A stretch of DNA of 64,000 nt from Rhyzopertha dominica (GCA_025024175.1 QCXZ01000053.1:13516001-13580000); one strand, 5' to 3'; positions 11,071-23,733 are shown, numbered from the stretch's first letter. Numbers and translations are program-made. Notes: a model not told the origin generated them from the sequence alone.

Positions 11071-12116
11071 ATCTAAGATTTTATATTTGCTCGGTTGCGG
11101 ACGTTCGAGATATCGAGCTGCCACAATTATATTTTTCCGCTCTCTATGTAGCGTTCTGTCATGTTATGTTTACGTAAATTTCCATATTCCATTTTTTGTA
11201 CTCAAAATGACTGCAAATTCTTGATACACAAACCGTTTAAGACTGAATTGCCATATGAATTAGTAGAAATACATGAAAGCATCCAAAGCCATCTTAGAGA
11301 ATAATAGGTATATGTAGCTACCACCTGCTTTGTTGTGAACAATATGCATTTTCGAAACCTAAAACTAATTTTATAAGTCTGAATAAAATGAAAACATTTT
11401 TATTTCTATAGTTATATAGTTCTGACCTTCAGCAAGGAATAGAAAGTTATTCAAAAGAACACACTTGTGCAGGCAGTTTTGTGCCCTCTTCAATTTGCAG
11501 CTGAAAAACAAACAATTACGAATCTTTCCGATATTATATTTAAAAAAAAAACTGTTATTTTCGGGGAATTTGCTGTTTATTTTTTCTTTAACATTGTGTG
11601 AATAAATGTTTAAGAACATTAAAAGGTATAGCTGAATCCTCAAATGCATTATTAAAAAAATGTCGAAATCATGTGTTTTTATTGGATGTTTAACATTTTA
11701 TAAACAAAAACCGATCACCATTCGAAGCAGCGTAAAAGGTTTTCCTGAAGAATGTGTTTACGCAATTGCAGAAAATACAATCAAACAAAAGTTATAAGGA
11801 ATTTTCTGAAATCCCGTTTTCCATTTTTTTTAATTTTTCTGTGAAAACCAATGCAGATAAACCAATTATTACAGAATTTTCGTATCTTTAACTCCAAGAA
11901 AATACACAACTTTGCTCTCATATAACCGTCTTCGCATCTTTACTATTTCTGGGATCCTAATGGTAAACATCGAATGAGAATCACCCTGTGTATAATTATA
12001 GTGACGTTAAAATTTGTGATTAATGATTTAAGATGTTTACCATTGGCAGCAATACGCACTGCTAGTATTACTCCAATAGCATTAGAGAAATACAAAAGAA
12101 CGACATGTGGTTTTAC
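11071..12116. other. Intronic sequence, nothing firmly recognised
   Basis: No coding gene is supported. The motif AATGAGAATCACCCTGTGTA at about 11971 resembles ends of arthropod mobile elements, but I cannot delimit an element. Confidence 0.45.
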
Positions 12117-12212
12117 GGGCTGGTTTCCACATTGATTGTTTACCCTTGACGTTTCGTCACTCATGTCCGTGTCTTCTTCAGAAGACTAAACAATCAACGT
12201 TGGAACCAGCCT
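12117..12212. repeat. Inverted repeat flanking a hammerhead-like core
   Basis: The arm GGGCTGGTTTCCACATTGAT.. (12117-12142) is inverted at 12187-12212. Between them on the minus strand are CTGAAGA (12181-12175), an imperfect stem II (AGACAC/GTGAC), and GAAACGTC beginning at 12155. CTGAAGA..GAAACGTC is the layout of Penelope-type hammerheads. Stem II has a mismatch, so it may be inactive. Confidence 0.45.
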
Positions 12213-15200
12213 GCAAAACAAAATGTCGTCAATAACAACCACAGAAGCCTTCAAACCAAAAATACAAACGGGCGCACGTTTTATCGCTATAAACAAGTAA
12301 GATGTAACAGAGAGGTTTATAATTCGAACAAATTTTTGAAATAAGTGTACTTTAATAATTGCATTTCCAATTTTTTATCTTTATGTTTTTATTATCCAAT
12401 ACTATGACACCCAAAATTGAATGAAAGATAACGTCATTTTGAAAAAAAAAAATGTCCCTAAAATGAGACGTTTCACAGAAAAATAGAGTTAAACCTATCC
12501 CTGCACGCTGAAGAAACCTAATGATTGAATTAGATATTAGATATCTGTCAGCAAACAAATAGCAACTAATAAAAAATGTTGTATTCAATTGGGATACATG
12601 CTTAGCATTAAACCTAAATAATTATTTTTATCATAAAAGTACTTCGTAATTTATCGAGCGTAAAAAAATAGGTACCATTTNACACATGGAATATAATCAT
12701 TATATTCATGGACACGTTTATATAAAAATATTTGTATATATTGTATAACCTTTGTGCCACAAGGTTTTTCTCTGGATATGAGCGGATCCAAGAAATTGTT
12801 TTTAACAAATTCACTTAATATTTGCAGCAAGCATTAAACAACACCCTTTGCAAACAAGTAATAATGAATAAGAGAAATAACAATTTTGCGTTTATACTTG
12901 GGCATACCGATTTATTCCCGACTCCAATTACTTACTTCTAAATAGGATTATTGCCTGCCTCCTTGATAACCTGTACCACTCAACTTATATCTACGATTTT
13001 AAATTAGAAAATTGTCTAATTGTCTCGTATTAGATATGTACGATTATAAAATTTTAGGACGGGCTTTTTTTAGGATTCAGAGGTTTTGTTATTCTTTCTG
13101 CTTATGCAATAAAATATCGTTGTATCTAAATGATCTTTTGCTTTACACATGACCGCCTTTGTATGCAATATACTACTCAAATTTTTAACAAGTGGGTATA
13201 ATGATTTTGGTTTGATGTTTTATTTTAGAATAACCTCCTTTAAAATTCTGTATTTTATTATGCCAAACCACTGTTCAGACCCCTTGGCAACAAATGGCGG
13301 CAGCAATGTATAATATAAAAGTGATTTGTACGATTTTTTTCTAGATAGCAATTTTTAATGATCCAGATATGAGTGTTTCTATTAAATACACCATACCTTC
13401 CAATAAAATTTTAATTGCAATGCTGAGGTTACAAGGATGCGAATTAAGAATTTACACTTACTGTTATCATCATTCGGGTGCGTTTTCTTTATAAAACGTA
13501 ACGTGGCTGTTGAATCAGTTTTGATTTGACTGCATTTTGTAAGCGTAGCATGCTTTTACATATTAGATTCCTCATAGTTTTAGTACAGAAACATGCACTA
13601 GCTAGTTGGATGTCATCTGTTTTAGTATTATTTTTGTATAAAATATTGCTAGTAATGAAAAGCACCAGAACTCTATTAAAAATAGATTTTTGGCTGACTG
13701 ATGATCATAATCCACTTTGGCTATGATGGCTCGTGTGATTTTTCGGGGAGCGGGCTGGGCGCCTTTTGAATAATAAGTGACAATTGTAATTACTTACTTG
13801 GTGTCAACTGTTTGTAAGAAAAGAGAGTTGTTCATAATCAGAACAGAATTTGTGCCCCTAATTGTGGCTTCCTCACACTTGGGATTATACTAAATATATT
13901 CGACGTAAAATTGATTTCAAATCGATCTTTTAGGTAAAAGACAATAAAGGTTATTGACTTCGATGAAAAGGCAGATGTTGGATGTAGATTCTCCCCAACG
14001 TTGATATTTTTTGCGCTTTTTGTACGCATGACCTGGTACTTTATTGGTAATTTCCAGGAAAGCTCCAGATAATCGTTAAATGTGTTGTAGTTCCTAACCG
14101 AATTTTATAGGATGATTTCTGTGAAGCTCACGATTGAATTAGATTCGAGTTCACTCTCGAGCTCGATCTGAGATTTAAGATCTAAGTTAAGGACGTAAAA
14201 CTAAATGTTAGTTATACAGAATTTTAACTAAAAATTTAGAAGAAATTGTACTTGAATATTGTGCGGCTTCGCGTGTGCTTTAGTTAAGGCTAATACCGTT
14301 GTCTGAATATTATTCAGACAACGCTAATACTCATATACTTCTCAATAGAATGTCGTGACAAACTCTCGACGGCAACAGATTTGCTGATATAGAATTTTGA
14401 CGTTTCCGACTTAAAGAATTATTATGTATAATAATTTTAGAGAGTCGTCCGTAATGTGTGTATACTGTGTATTGCGTAAACCCACTTTTGTTGAAAAAAT
14501 GTATTAGTAACGTCGGTACAATGCATAACTACATATTACATTGATTTTAATTAACCTGCAGAACAATATTTCTTGCAGGTATAGGTTTTATTAAAGAAAA
14601 ACATACTTCAGAAGTTTGTATTTAGTAAATAATTTTAACTACATTGCGACGAAAAGGCGTGCTAATAAGTTCGACGCTTATTAAAATATAGGAGCATTGA
14701 CAGATGTTTGTGGTAAAATGTGGTTTAGGCTTAGCCTAATTCATAAAGACAAGGTCAAGGCTTGAGAAGGTATAAAAACCATTATTGCCAACTGTCAAAT
14801 AACAAATTGAACAATGGAAAATCGTCAAATATGCTGTTATTTTACATTCATAGAAAATCGCATGAAGGTCTTTCCTTATGTTCAGATTTCAAAAAAGGCG
14901 ACTAAAAAGACATACTTACAGTCTTCTACAGAAAAAAATGTTGACATTACTTAAATGGAAAGTCACATCTTTGCTGGGAAAAATAGCCAAACTTAAATTT
15001 TTGTATAGAATTATATTTCTTTTAACACTAGTGAAAACCAAAGCAAGCTATCTTTTTATTCTCTGAAAAAGCAACGTTGACGTAGATAATTGGTACCACC
15101 GCTCTAACAAAGCTAAAATTGCTTTAAATAACGTGATGTATTCATTTTTTTATTTAACGTGTTTTTATTTCAATAAGCGCTTAATATAGTACTCAGTATA

Positions 15201-15699
15201 AGATATAATGTATAAGCTAATAAGATTACTTTGTCATTCCAACATATTAACTTGGATATTTAAGCTATCTCTTTAAAATGTTTCTCGTGCTGAGCATACG
15301 TAATAAAAGTTAAACGTTCTTTTGTTATAAGCCGGAAAATTATCAAAAGTCAGTGATTCATGAATATCGAAATAAATACGAAATTTATATGAACTTTTGA
15401 CTTGTTGACTCCAGTACATATTTAACTTGAAACTGTTCGATACAGTCTTTTCTATTATTTTAGCGTTTTTTGTATGCTGATTAAATGAAATTTGTTATAT
15501 TTATAGATATAGGAAATAATATTTGTTTCGGCCAGTACATAGCTAGAGCTAAAATAATAAATACAAATTAAATAAATTCGTCGAGTCCAGCTATCCCCTC
15601 TATCTATACCTTACGATCAGACGCTCCGCTCCAACATGTAACACAAGACAGCCCAGTTAAAATGTGTCGTCTGGATCGGAATTTATATAACTAGATTTA
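12213..15699. other. Intronic sequence, mostly unrecognised
   Basis: No gene or RNA is supported. A small palindrome with direct repeats at 14289-14330 is listed separately. Short open frames here lack any family resemblance. Confidence 0.5.
14289..14330. repeat. 26-bp palindrome flanked by 8-bp direct repeats
   Basis: GCTAATAC (14289-14296) and GCTAATAC (14323-14330) flank a 26-base insert. The insert contains two perfect 12-base arms, GTTGTCTGAATA and its complement, around one base. The layout resembles a target duplication around a minimal fold-back remnant, and eight bases is the hAT duplication length. Origin by chance or hairpin repair cannot be excluded. Confidence 0.6.
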
Positions 15700-15969
15700 C
15701 AAGTCACCTTGTGACCTCCATAAATGTGGCAACTAAGCCAGAGGTAGAAGCGGCTATAACATACCTGATTTTTGGAAGTCATAGGGTAGCTTGTGTGATT
15801 ATTATATACGACTAATTAAAATTAAGAAATCCTTTCCCCTCTTTAGGAATTCTGGTTAATTAGGTTCCCCTCAACTCATATATACACTTATATATGGGAT
15901 ATCTATACGGGATCACCCGGAGGCTAGGTCGCCTCTTACGTGTGCCGGAGGTGACAGCTTACCGCGTAT

Positions 15970-16014
<45 letters not shown>

Positions 16015-16085
16015 GCGTTTCTTAGGATTTCTATTAATAAATTTGTGTTCAGTTCATGACTGGTTTTCTTCATTTCAACAAATTT
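15700..16085 (-). repeat. Second, inverted copy of the (TA)n-linked dispersed repeat
   Basis: 15971-16085 is the inverted copy of 8259-8372, including a (TA)n tract (about 15971-16010). Beyond the tract (15700-15970) are GTGACCTCC and CCGGAGGTGAC motifs like those at 8685-9030. It begins about 70 bp downstream of the DDX47 exon 2 donor, so its open frame is read-through, not protein. Confidence 0.75.
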
Positions 16086-16154
16086 AAAAAACTGAACTCC
16101 GACGATGGACATAAATTGTTCATAATAATAAAATAAAGTAAAACAGTCATGTAC

Positions 16155-16817
16155 CTTAAATTTGGCCGGCATAAAAATATAGTGTTGTTCCAACTTCTCA
16201 ACAGTTTGATATTTGGTAGACACCTCCACTTTAACTGGATCCTTTAAACAAGCTCTCTGCAGTTTTTTCACCTTCTTCGTCATAGTGGCAGAAAACAAAA
16301 ACGTCCTGCGCTCCCTCGGAATCACCTTCAAAATCTTGCTGACCTCCACCTCAAAATCCATGTTCAAAATTCTATCAGCTTCATCCATCACCAAAAATTT
16401 TATAGGCCTTAGATTGAAACCTTTAGTGTTAATCAAATGGTCCAATAATCGCCCGGGAGTTGCGATCAAAATGTGAGTCTTCTGTCTGAGAAGTAAAGCC
16501 TGTGATTTCATGTCCATACCGCCAACTAGGACAGCACACTTTATGCCGATACTAGCACCTAGAGCTTCAAATTGTTCTGAAATCTGAAACGCGAGTTCTC
16601 GGGTAGGTGTTAAGATCAGGGCGAAATGACGCCTTGGATTCTCGAGCAAAGCTTGTAGAATTGGAAGGGCGAATGCTGCAGTTTTACCAGAGCCAGTCTC
16701 TGCTAATCCAATGACGTCTTTGCCTTGTAGCGCAACTGGTATCGCTTCTTTTTGTATTTTTGATGGTTCTTTCCATTGTAGTTGCTCACAGGCATTACAC
16801 AGCACGTCTACCAAACC
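16155..16817 (-). CDS. DDX47: DDX47-like DEAD-box RNA helicase, exon 2 (RecA-like domain 1)
   Basis: This exon encodes most of the first RecA-like domain of an ATP-dependent RNA helicase of the DDX47/Rrp3 family, nucleolar enzymes needed for pre-rRNA processing and small-subunit assembly. Visible motifs in order: Q motif ([11 protein letters not shown]), motif I AETGSGKT, Ia [10 protein letters not shown], Ib TPGRL, motif II DEAD, motif III SAT. It ends at ..PAKFK. Acceptor CAG|GGTTTGG and donor TTTAAG|GTACATG bound 221 codons. DDX47 is preferred over other DEAD-box proteins because the flanks of DEAD ([15 protein letters not shown]) and KYQTVEKL are characteristic. Translation past the donor runs into intronic repeat and a (TA)n tract and is not coding. 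Confidence 0.93.
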
Positions 16818-19514
16818 CTGGAATGAATTATTTTGCTAATTATTATTCAGTTACTATAATTTGTAAAAAAATAAACGTTTTTTCTAGTAAAGTAATAACA
16901 TATTTTTCATATCGAAGGTGTGAGCGTGACAGAATTGCAGCTGCAACCAATAGTACATTTATAAAGCCAATGTGGTTATTCTATTTATGGTAGGTGTTAG
17001 TTAAAAAATATATTGTAAATCCATAATGGCTATATGCCAGTTACTGAATTTATTAAAAATCCAAATGTAATCAAATAAAGAAAAAACAAGTATGATTTTA
17101 ATTTATGGCAAATAGAAAAGCTCCTCCCGACACAATTTTTAAGACACTTGAATTAACGTTAAGGAAACAATGGCCTCCATCAAAAAAGTCAAAAGAAAGA
17201 ACAGTAAAAGGCCCTGACAATGAAATTACGAATTTTGGAATGATTAACCAAAATCTTCATATCAGCCCAGGTGTAGTTTCAAAAGCAACAGGTATTAGTG
17301 AAAGCTTTAAAAGACTAGCTTTTTGTAACTTTTTTCGAGAAAAATAAACTTGAATGTAGATTTTACGGTAACATTTGTTTCTCAAATAAAACAAAATTTC
17401 CTTGGCCACCAAGAAAACATGGACCTTAGTCCTATGAATTTCTTTCTGTGGGAAACAAATTTATCAGACACGAATTGATAGCGTAAAACATCTGGAAAAG
17501 TTTTGCTTGTAGATCTGGTTAAAATGTCATTTTGCGCATGAATTCAAGCTTGTGAAAACAGCAGAGGGCAACATTTTAGCATTTGTTGCATTAATGTTAG
17601 TTCTTCAAAAATTATATAATTTTTACCAAATAGGTAATTGAAGTTTATGCCAAAATTGATACAGCTTAAATATGTTTCATGTTTTTTAAGATGATAAACT
17701 ATAAATTATCTATATTACCTCAGCAAATGTATTTTGGGTTGCATTTTCAATCTTGTAATGTACATTGTCATTCGTAAAAAAAACCTGTATAAATATTAAT
17801 ATTTATAACATATACTTTTTTATTTACTTATACTTACTTATTTATCATAAATATTCTAATCAGTATACAAATGTTGTATTTATTAGGAGTATACATATAT
17901 ATTTACATTTATCAAAAGTGCACTACATTTATGTTTATTAGAAGTCTGTGAATTAAAATTTTTCATTAGTAGCATTTATTATAAATAAATATGTTTGTTT
18001 GTGCTAGTGATAAGTACCATTTTGACTATATTTGAAAATATTGAATAATATTGAAAATTGTTGTTGTTTTTGTCTAGTAGCACTTTACACAAAACCTAAC
18101 TAAAATTTTCCAGGGAATTCTGATCACACATAGTTACTTTTATGTCAGACTTTATCTGCTGTATAGGCTATTTTCAAAATATAGTTTAGATCAATCTTTA
18201 ATGTTATTGCTGGAGATTGTTTGCTTTCAAAGTTTGTTTTGTTGATGATACCAAACAGTACCTCACAACTACCAAATTTTTTGAAAAAGGCATCTAACTC
18301 TTAATTTTTTATATTTATATTTTATATTTATTGATATGAATCGAACTAGGATTTTATTTTGAATCCAAATTTAGCATCTATTTGTGGTAAGTATAACAAG
18401 CAGTAGTTTTTGTTTGCAATTATTTGCATAAAATCATATTCATAAACAGTGTGCTTGGCTGCTGCAAAACGAATTAGCATTATTTTTCACTTTTGTATAA
18501 TGTGTGTCAATGTTATGATGAAACAGAGTCTAACTTGGATTTGTTTATTGGTAATCTTAATTTGTTTAGCAACCAGTGCACATGAATTGTTTGTCAGAAT
18601 GTTTGTATATCAGTTTACTTAAATATGCTTGTACATTTTACTGTTATCCTTAAAGATCATTTGGTCTGTTGGGTTTTAATAAATGTATTACTATTATTAT
18701 TATTAATATTATTATTAGTGGTGCAAATGGGCACTAGAGATACCATTAATTTTCTGTATAAGCTTTAACTACTCCTTCACAATTAACATAAATGGAAATT
18801 TTACAAAAATGTGAAATTTAGTCATACGCCTATGTAAACAGAGTGAACTGCCTGCTTCAGTGATCCAGTGGGTAGATCAATTTAAAAAAATTATATTTAT
18901 ATGGTTTATTATGTACTGCAATGCAGGTTAAGATTTAAGTTATGATATGCCAACTGCCGATCCAAATTAGAAGTGTGCTACTCCACTACAAATTTGAAAG
19001 TTGCTGTATATCTATAAGCATGTAAGATGAACGTAAACTTAAATTTATTTCTTCTGTATATTGGATTTATGTACACCCGTAACTGATGCATAAACATAAT
19101 TTTTACATACAGTTATTGTGAACGCGTTCCTAAACATGTAGATACAAGGTTTATGTGTACGTATTAGGGATACTTGATATTATGTTAATTGTAAAAACTT
19201 GTTCATGAAAATAATGTGAAGGGGAAGCAGTTCGGGTACCATAACTATGTGCACACCATACTTCTCCATAAACTGGCCAGTGAACATGTTAAAACGGCTT
19301 TTTCAGTTTAAAGTAGCAAATTAACTAAATGGTTACAAACTTACTTACTTAGGGTGCTACACTGCTTGAGCCTGATACTTTTTAATTTTATATTAGCTAG
19401 CTGAAGGTTGAAGATGTTACGTGACTGCAAAATAAAACTGGCAGTCATATTTTCACACTTTAGCGATATGAATTTGGAATTCGACTTAAAAATAGTGACG
19501 TAATAGGAACGTAC
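16818..19514 (-). other. DDX47 intron 1
   Basis: AT-rich intron. An 80-codon open frame at 17105-17347 on the plus strand (MANRKAPPD..) resembles no family that I recognise and may be part of a decayed element. No other feature is supported. Confidence 0.6.
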
Positions 19515-19682
19515 CAAGTCTTTCCAAGCAATCGGCTTTTCCTCTGATACATTTTCTGTTTGCCGCAAAGTTTCTGTAGATTCATTATTTACAGGACTTT
19601 CTGCAGATTCATTAACCACATGTGTTTCAGTAGATTCATTAATCACAGGAGTTTCTGCAGATTCATTTTCAGTAGGGTCCAT
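19515..19682 (-). CDS. DDX47: DDX47-like helicase, exon 1 (N-terminus)
   Basis: The start is the ATG at 19682-19680. The open frame continues upstream but without another ATG. The 56 codons give an acidic N-terminus with four tandem copies of a nine-residue unit (NES[A/T]E[T/S]xVx), then PIAWKDL, which leads into the Q-motif region. The exon ends at ..GACTTG|GTACGT. The N-terminus of DDX47/Rrp3 is poorly conserved and acidic in many species, so this fits. The assignment rests on the WKDL|GLVD junction matching the family and on correct phase with exon 2. Confidence 0.8.
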
Positions 19683-20934
19683 TTCCAGATTTCCACTGCT
19701 TTTTTTTACTACAAAGCAGTTGTAACCCAAGATCCCAAAAGAAATTCGACAGGTTAGGTTTCACGTTGAGGTTAGAAAACGGCAAAGTGCAAAAAATTAC
19801 AGGTGTTCATACTTACCAACAAATATTCAGTGTTTTTTTTTGCTAGTGAAACAAGTTCTTTCAGATTGCCTATAGGTGGCACCCCATGTTATATGTTTGT
19901 AACATCGAGGTGTCTGGAGTTGGTTTTTTACATATTGAAGTGAAGCCAACATAATAGTGACATTCTCACATTCTAAGGTGGAATTGGAGGAAAACAGAAA
20001 CTTAATACATCGTGCGATTGCCCGTCTTCAAGCGCATTAGATGGTCCACTGCACTACTGGTGTTTAGAATGTTCTGTTTGGTAGACTAGTGTGGTATAAA
20101 TTTTTTGTTAAAAAGAGCTTATTGCGAGCTGTTTAAGGACAAGTCGTATAAAAAATTAATCCAGGCAATGTTGCAGATGTGTCAAGTATGCAAAAAGGTG
20201 GGCTCTAAGGAGAAAACCGTATCATTTCACCGTTAAGCATTATTTAGGTTATGTTTATATTTGTTGTCATAGGCGTCGTTTGATAAATTTAGCGAAATTA
20301 GTTACTTTATATAGGAATACTTTTATAAAATGTAATGAAGTTGATAGTGAAGGATTAATACACATGGAAAATGATTACTATTAGTGGTAGACGTTTTAAA
20401 AATAAATATTTGTAGATAGAAGGAGAGAGCCGATGTGTTCGGAGTAAGTACTTCAGTGATGCCTGATGCGAATTTTGATTTTATGTATTTCTTTTTATTT
20501 GACAATAAATTTCATTTTCGCAGTTTCTGAATGTTTTTTCCTTATATTTTTATGTGACGAATGTCGGGTGTTTTCTCGTTAAGTGTTGATTAGTGAATAC
20601 TAATGCTAGAACTGTGTTGATGCTTTTATTCGGCCAAAACTTTTTCCCCGCTTGTAACGAAATTAAATTAGTGTTTGCTGTACAAAAAGAAGTTTCTTTG
20701 CTTTAACTGAAAGATTATTCGAAATATTATTGATGTACGCTCCGCTTTTGTTTTTAGATAGGAGTTAAATTACCTCACTGTTAACCCTTTTATAACAATA
20801 CGGCAATGTACTTGGAGGAAAACAGTATCTCCCCCTCGTACCCGCGCTCCCCTCACCATCATTGGTCTTGGCGTCAGTTCCAATCGTATTTATGAATGAG
20901 ATGTCGTTTCCTTTTAATAATATGTCAATGGTCT
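19683..20934. other. DDX47 upstream region and spacer
   Basis: Presumed promoter and 5' leader of the DDX47-like gene, reading leftward from 19682. No TATA box or second gene is recognised up to the satellite start near 20935. Confidence 0.5.
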
Positions 20935-22925
20935 GGCGACCCTCTAATAACATACTTATTTGGTTAAACTAATACCATAAGAGTTTATTCTTTCCACTTA
21001 ATACGCCATACGATATACGCTTGCTGGGCCAAGCTTCGTCACTACAGTTTATTGGTTATTGTATATAAGGCGACGGTCTAATAACATATTCGGTTAAACT
21101 AATACCATAAGAGCTTATTCTTTCCGCTTAATACGGCATACTACACGCGATGCAGAAAAATAAATTATTATTATTATTATCATCATAAGAGTTTATTATT
21201 TCCACTTAACAAGGCATACTATATACGCTTGCTGGACCCAGCTTCCTCATTACAGCTTATCGTATATAAGGCGACCGTTTAATAACGGATTTAGTTAAAC
21301 TAATATCATAAGAGTTTATTCTTTTCACTTAATACGGAACACTATATACGCTTGCTGGAACCACATTGGTCATCACAGCTTATCGTATATAAGGCGACGG
21401 TCGAATAACGCATTTAATTAAACTAATACCATAAGAGTTTATTCTTTCCGCTTAATACAGCATACTAAATACGCTTGTTGGACCCAGCTTCGCCATTACA
21501 GCTTATCGTATGCTAGGACGGCCGTCTAATTACGTATTTGGTTTTAACTAATACTATAAGAGTTTATTCTTTTCACTTAACACGGCATACTATACACGCT
21601 TGCTGGGCCCAGCTTCGTCATCACAGCTTATGGCTTATCGTATATAAGGCGACGGTCGAATAACGCATTTAATTAAACTAATATCATAAGAGTTTATTCT
21701 TTCCACTTAACACGGCATATTATACATGCTTGCTGGACCCAGCTTCTTCATTACAGCTTATTGTATGCTAGGGCGACCGTCGCATAACGTATTTGGTTTT
21801 AACTAATATCATAAGAGTTTATTCTTTTCACTTAATACGGAACACTATATACGCTTGCTGGAACCACATTGGTCATCACAGCTTATCGTATATAAGGCGA
21901 CGGTCGANTAACGCATTTAATTAAACTAATACCATAAGAGTTTATTCTTTCCGCTTAATACAGCATACTAAATACGCTTGTTGGACCCAGCTTCGCCATN
22001 ACAGCTTATCGTANGCTAGGACGACCGTCTAATTACGTATTTGGTTTTAACTAATACTATAAGAGTTTATTCTTTTCACTTAACACGGCATACTATACAC
22101 GCTTGCTGGACCCAGCTTCGTCATCACAGCTTATGGCTTATCGTATATAAAGCGACGGTCGAATAACGCATTTAATTAAACTAATATCATAAGAGTTTAT
22201 TCTTTCCACTTAACACGGCATATTATACATGCTTGCTGGACCCAGCTTCTTCATTACAGCTTATGGTATGCTAGGGCGGCCGTCTAATAACGTATTTGGT
22301 TAAATTAATATAAGAGTTTATTCTTTCCACTTAATGCGGCATACTATATACGGTTGCTGGACCCAGCTTCTTCATTACAGCTTATTGTATATAAGGCGAC
22401 CATCTAATAACGTATATGGTTAAGCTAATATCATAAGAGTTTATTCCTTCCACTTAACACGGCATACTATACACGCTTGCTGGACCCAGCTTCGTCATTA
22501 CAGCTTATGGTATGCTAGGGCGACCGTCTAATAACGTATTTGGTTAAACTAACATCAAAGGAATTTATTATTTTCACTTAATACGGCATACTATATACTC
22601 TTGCTGGACTCAGCTTCGTCATTACAGCTTATCGTATATAAGGCGACCGTCTAATAACGTATTTGATTTCAACTAATACCATAAGAGTTTACTCTTTCCA
22701 CTTAATAGTTAATACGGCATACTATATACTCTTGCTGGACCCAGCTTCGTTATTACAGCTTATCGTACATAAGGCGGCCGTCTAATAACGTGTTTGGTTA
22801 AACCATAACACCAAAGGAGTTTATTCTTTTCAGTTAATACGGCATACTATATACGCGTGCGTGACCCAGCTTCGTCATTACAGCTTATTGTATATAAGGC
22901 AACCGTCTAATAACGTATTTGGTTA
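20935..22925 (-). repeat. Satellite A array, reverse orientation (about 16 monomers)
   Basis: Tandem monomers of about 120-125 bp with landmarks CATAAGAGTTTATTCTTTCC, CGGCATACTATATACGC, GCTGGACCCAGCTTCGTCAT, TATAAGGCGACCGTCTAATA and ACGTATTTGGTTAAACTAAT. Compared with all later satellite A arrays this one is in the opposite orientation. A higher-order repeat of about 503 bp (four monomers) is visible at 21331-21833 and 21834-22336. Several N bases interrupt it. Confidence 0.92.
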
Positions 22926-23690
22926 ATCTCATCCTTATGGTACACAAAGCAATACACATCAGCAGGCGTTCGACAAATAAAACGAACATATGTCGAAACA
23001 CCGGTAGTCTTGACAGAATTATAGCACATCTCATTGTAATTAATCCCTTTACGTATGGTGGTTCTAACGCAATATATTTTGCAGATGTGTCTTCTGCTTA
23101 AGGCAAGACACTTTCCATCCTCCTTAGCACTTACGTTCACCAGCTGAATCGACTTTGGCCAGTGCAACAACTTCATGCCTTCTTATGGTACACAAAGAAA
23201 TACACGCCTATGCAGACACAGCACAAGCGTTCGCCAAATAAAATGAACATTTGGGGAAACATCGTTAATCTACCAGAACTATGGAACATCTTGACCTTGT
23301 AATTAAGCCATTTATGCATGGTGGTTCGAACACAATCAGTCTGCGGAAGTATTCTGCACAAGGCAAAAGAATATCCATCCTCCTTAACAATTACGAGCGT
23401 CAGTTCAATCGACTTTGGTCAATGCAACTTAGCAGCTCCTTAAGGTACACAAAGCAATACGCGCCTATTCAGACACATCAGCACTTGCGTCCGCTAAATA
23501 AAACGAACACTTTCGACAAGTGGTGATCTTACACAATAAGTTTGCAGATGTATTCTGCTCATGACAAGACACTATCCATCCATTCACGCCCAGCAAGGCA
23601 CATTAACACTTGCGTTTGCCAAATAACATAAAATTTGTCAAAATACAGTAAGTCTAACCCTATTGTCGCATAAAACACAACAAAATGGTC
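22926..23690. repeat. Satellite C, about 250-bp tandem repeat
   Basis: The landmark CTTATGGTACACAAAG recurs near 22934 and 23184 and, diverged, near 23438. The unit also contains CATCCTCCTTA and CGACTTTGG..AATGCAAC. About 2.7 degraded units are present. It shows no obvious similarity to satellites A or B. Short open frames in it are not conserved between units. Confidence 0.8.
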
Positions 23691-23700
23691 CCTTCCTTAA

Positions 23701-23702
23701 TC

Positions 23703-23733
<31 letters not shown>

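Larger units (their letters stand above)
775..19682 (-). other. DDX47: DDX47/RRP3-like gene span (3' end outside window)
   Basis: Minus-strand gene with visible coding exons 19515-19682, 16155-16817, 1248-1471 and 775-907 (1,188 nt, 396 codons). All introns are GT-AG: intron 1 is about 2.7 kb, intron 2 about 14.7 kb, intron 3 is 340 bp. Exon junctions keep the frame (phases 0, 0, 2). The fourth exon ends at a donor (774-773), and I found no continuation between 1 and 774, so the last exon(s) lie beyond the left edge. Intron 2 is enlarged by nested transposon relics, described separately. No clear TATA box is seen upstream of 19682. Confidence 0.9.

Noticed and set aside
11661..11800. MSKSCVFIGCL.. 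open stretch suggesting a THAP-type C..C start
   Set aside because: Only the first two cysteines fit. The downstream C, H and AVPTIF-like residues are missing and the frame ends early.
15969..16154. C-terminal extension of the DDX47 exon 2 frame ending in IYIYIY
   Set aside because: It lies beyond a consensus splice donor, reads an intronic dispersed repeat and a (TA)n tract, and exon 3 continues the domain correctly.
17105..17347. 80-codon plus-strand frame in DDX47 intron 1
   Set aside because: No recognisable domain, no neighbouring exon signals, and length compatible with chance. Kept only as a remark in the intron entry.
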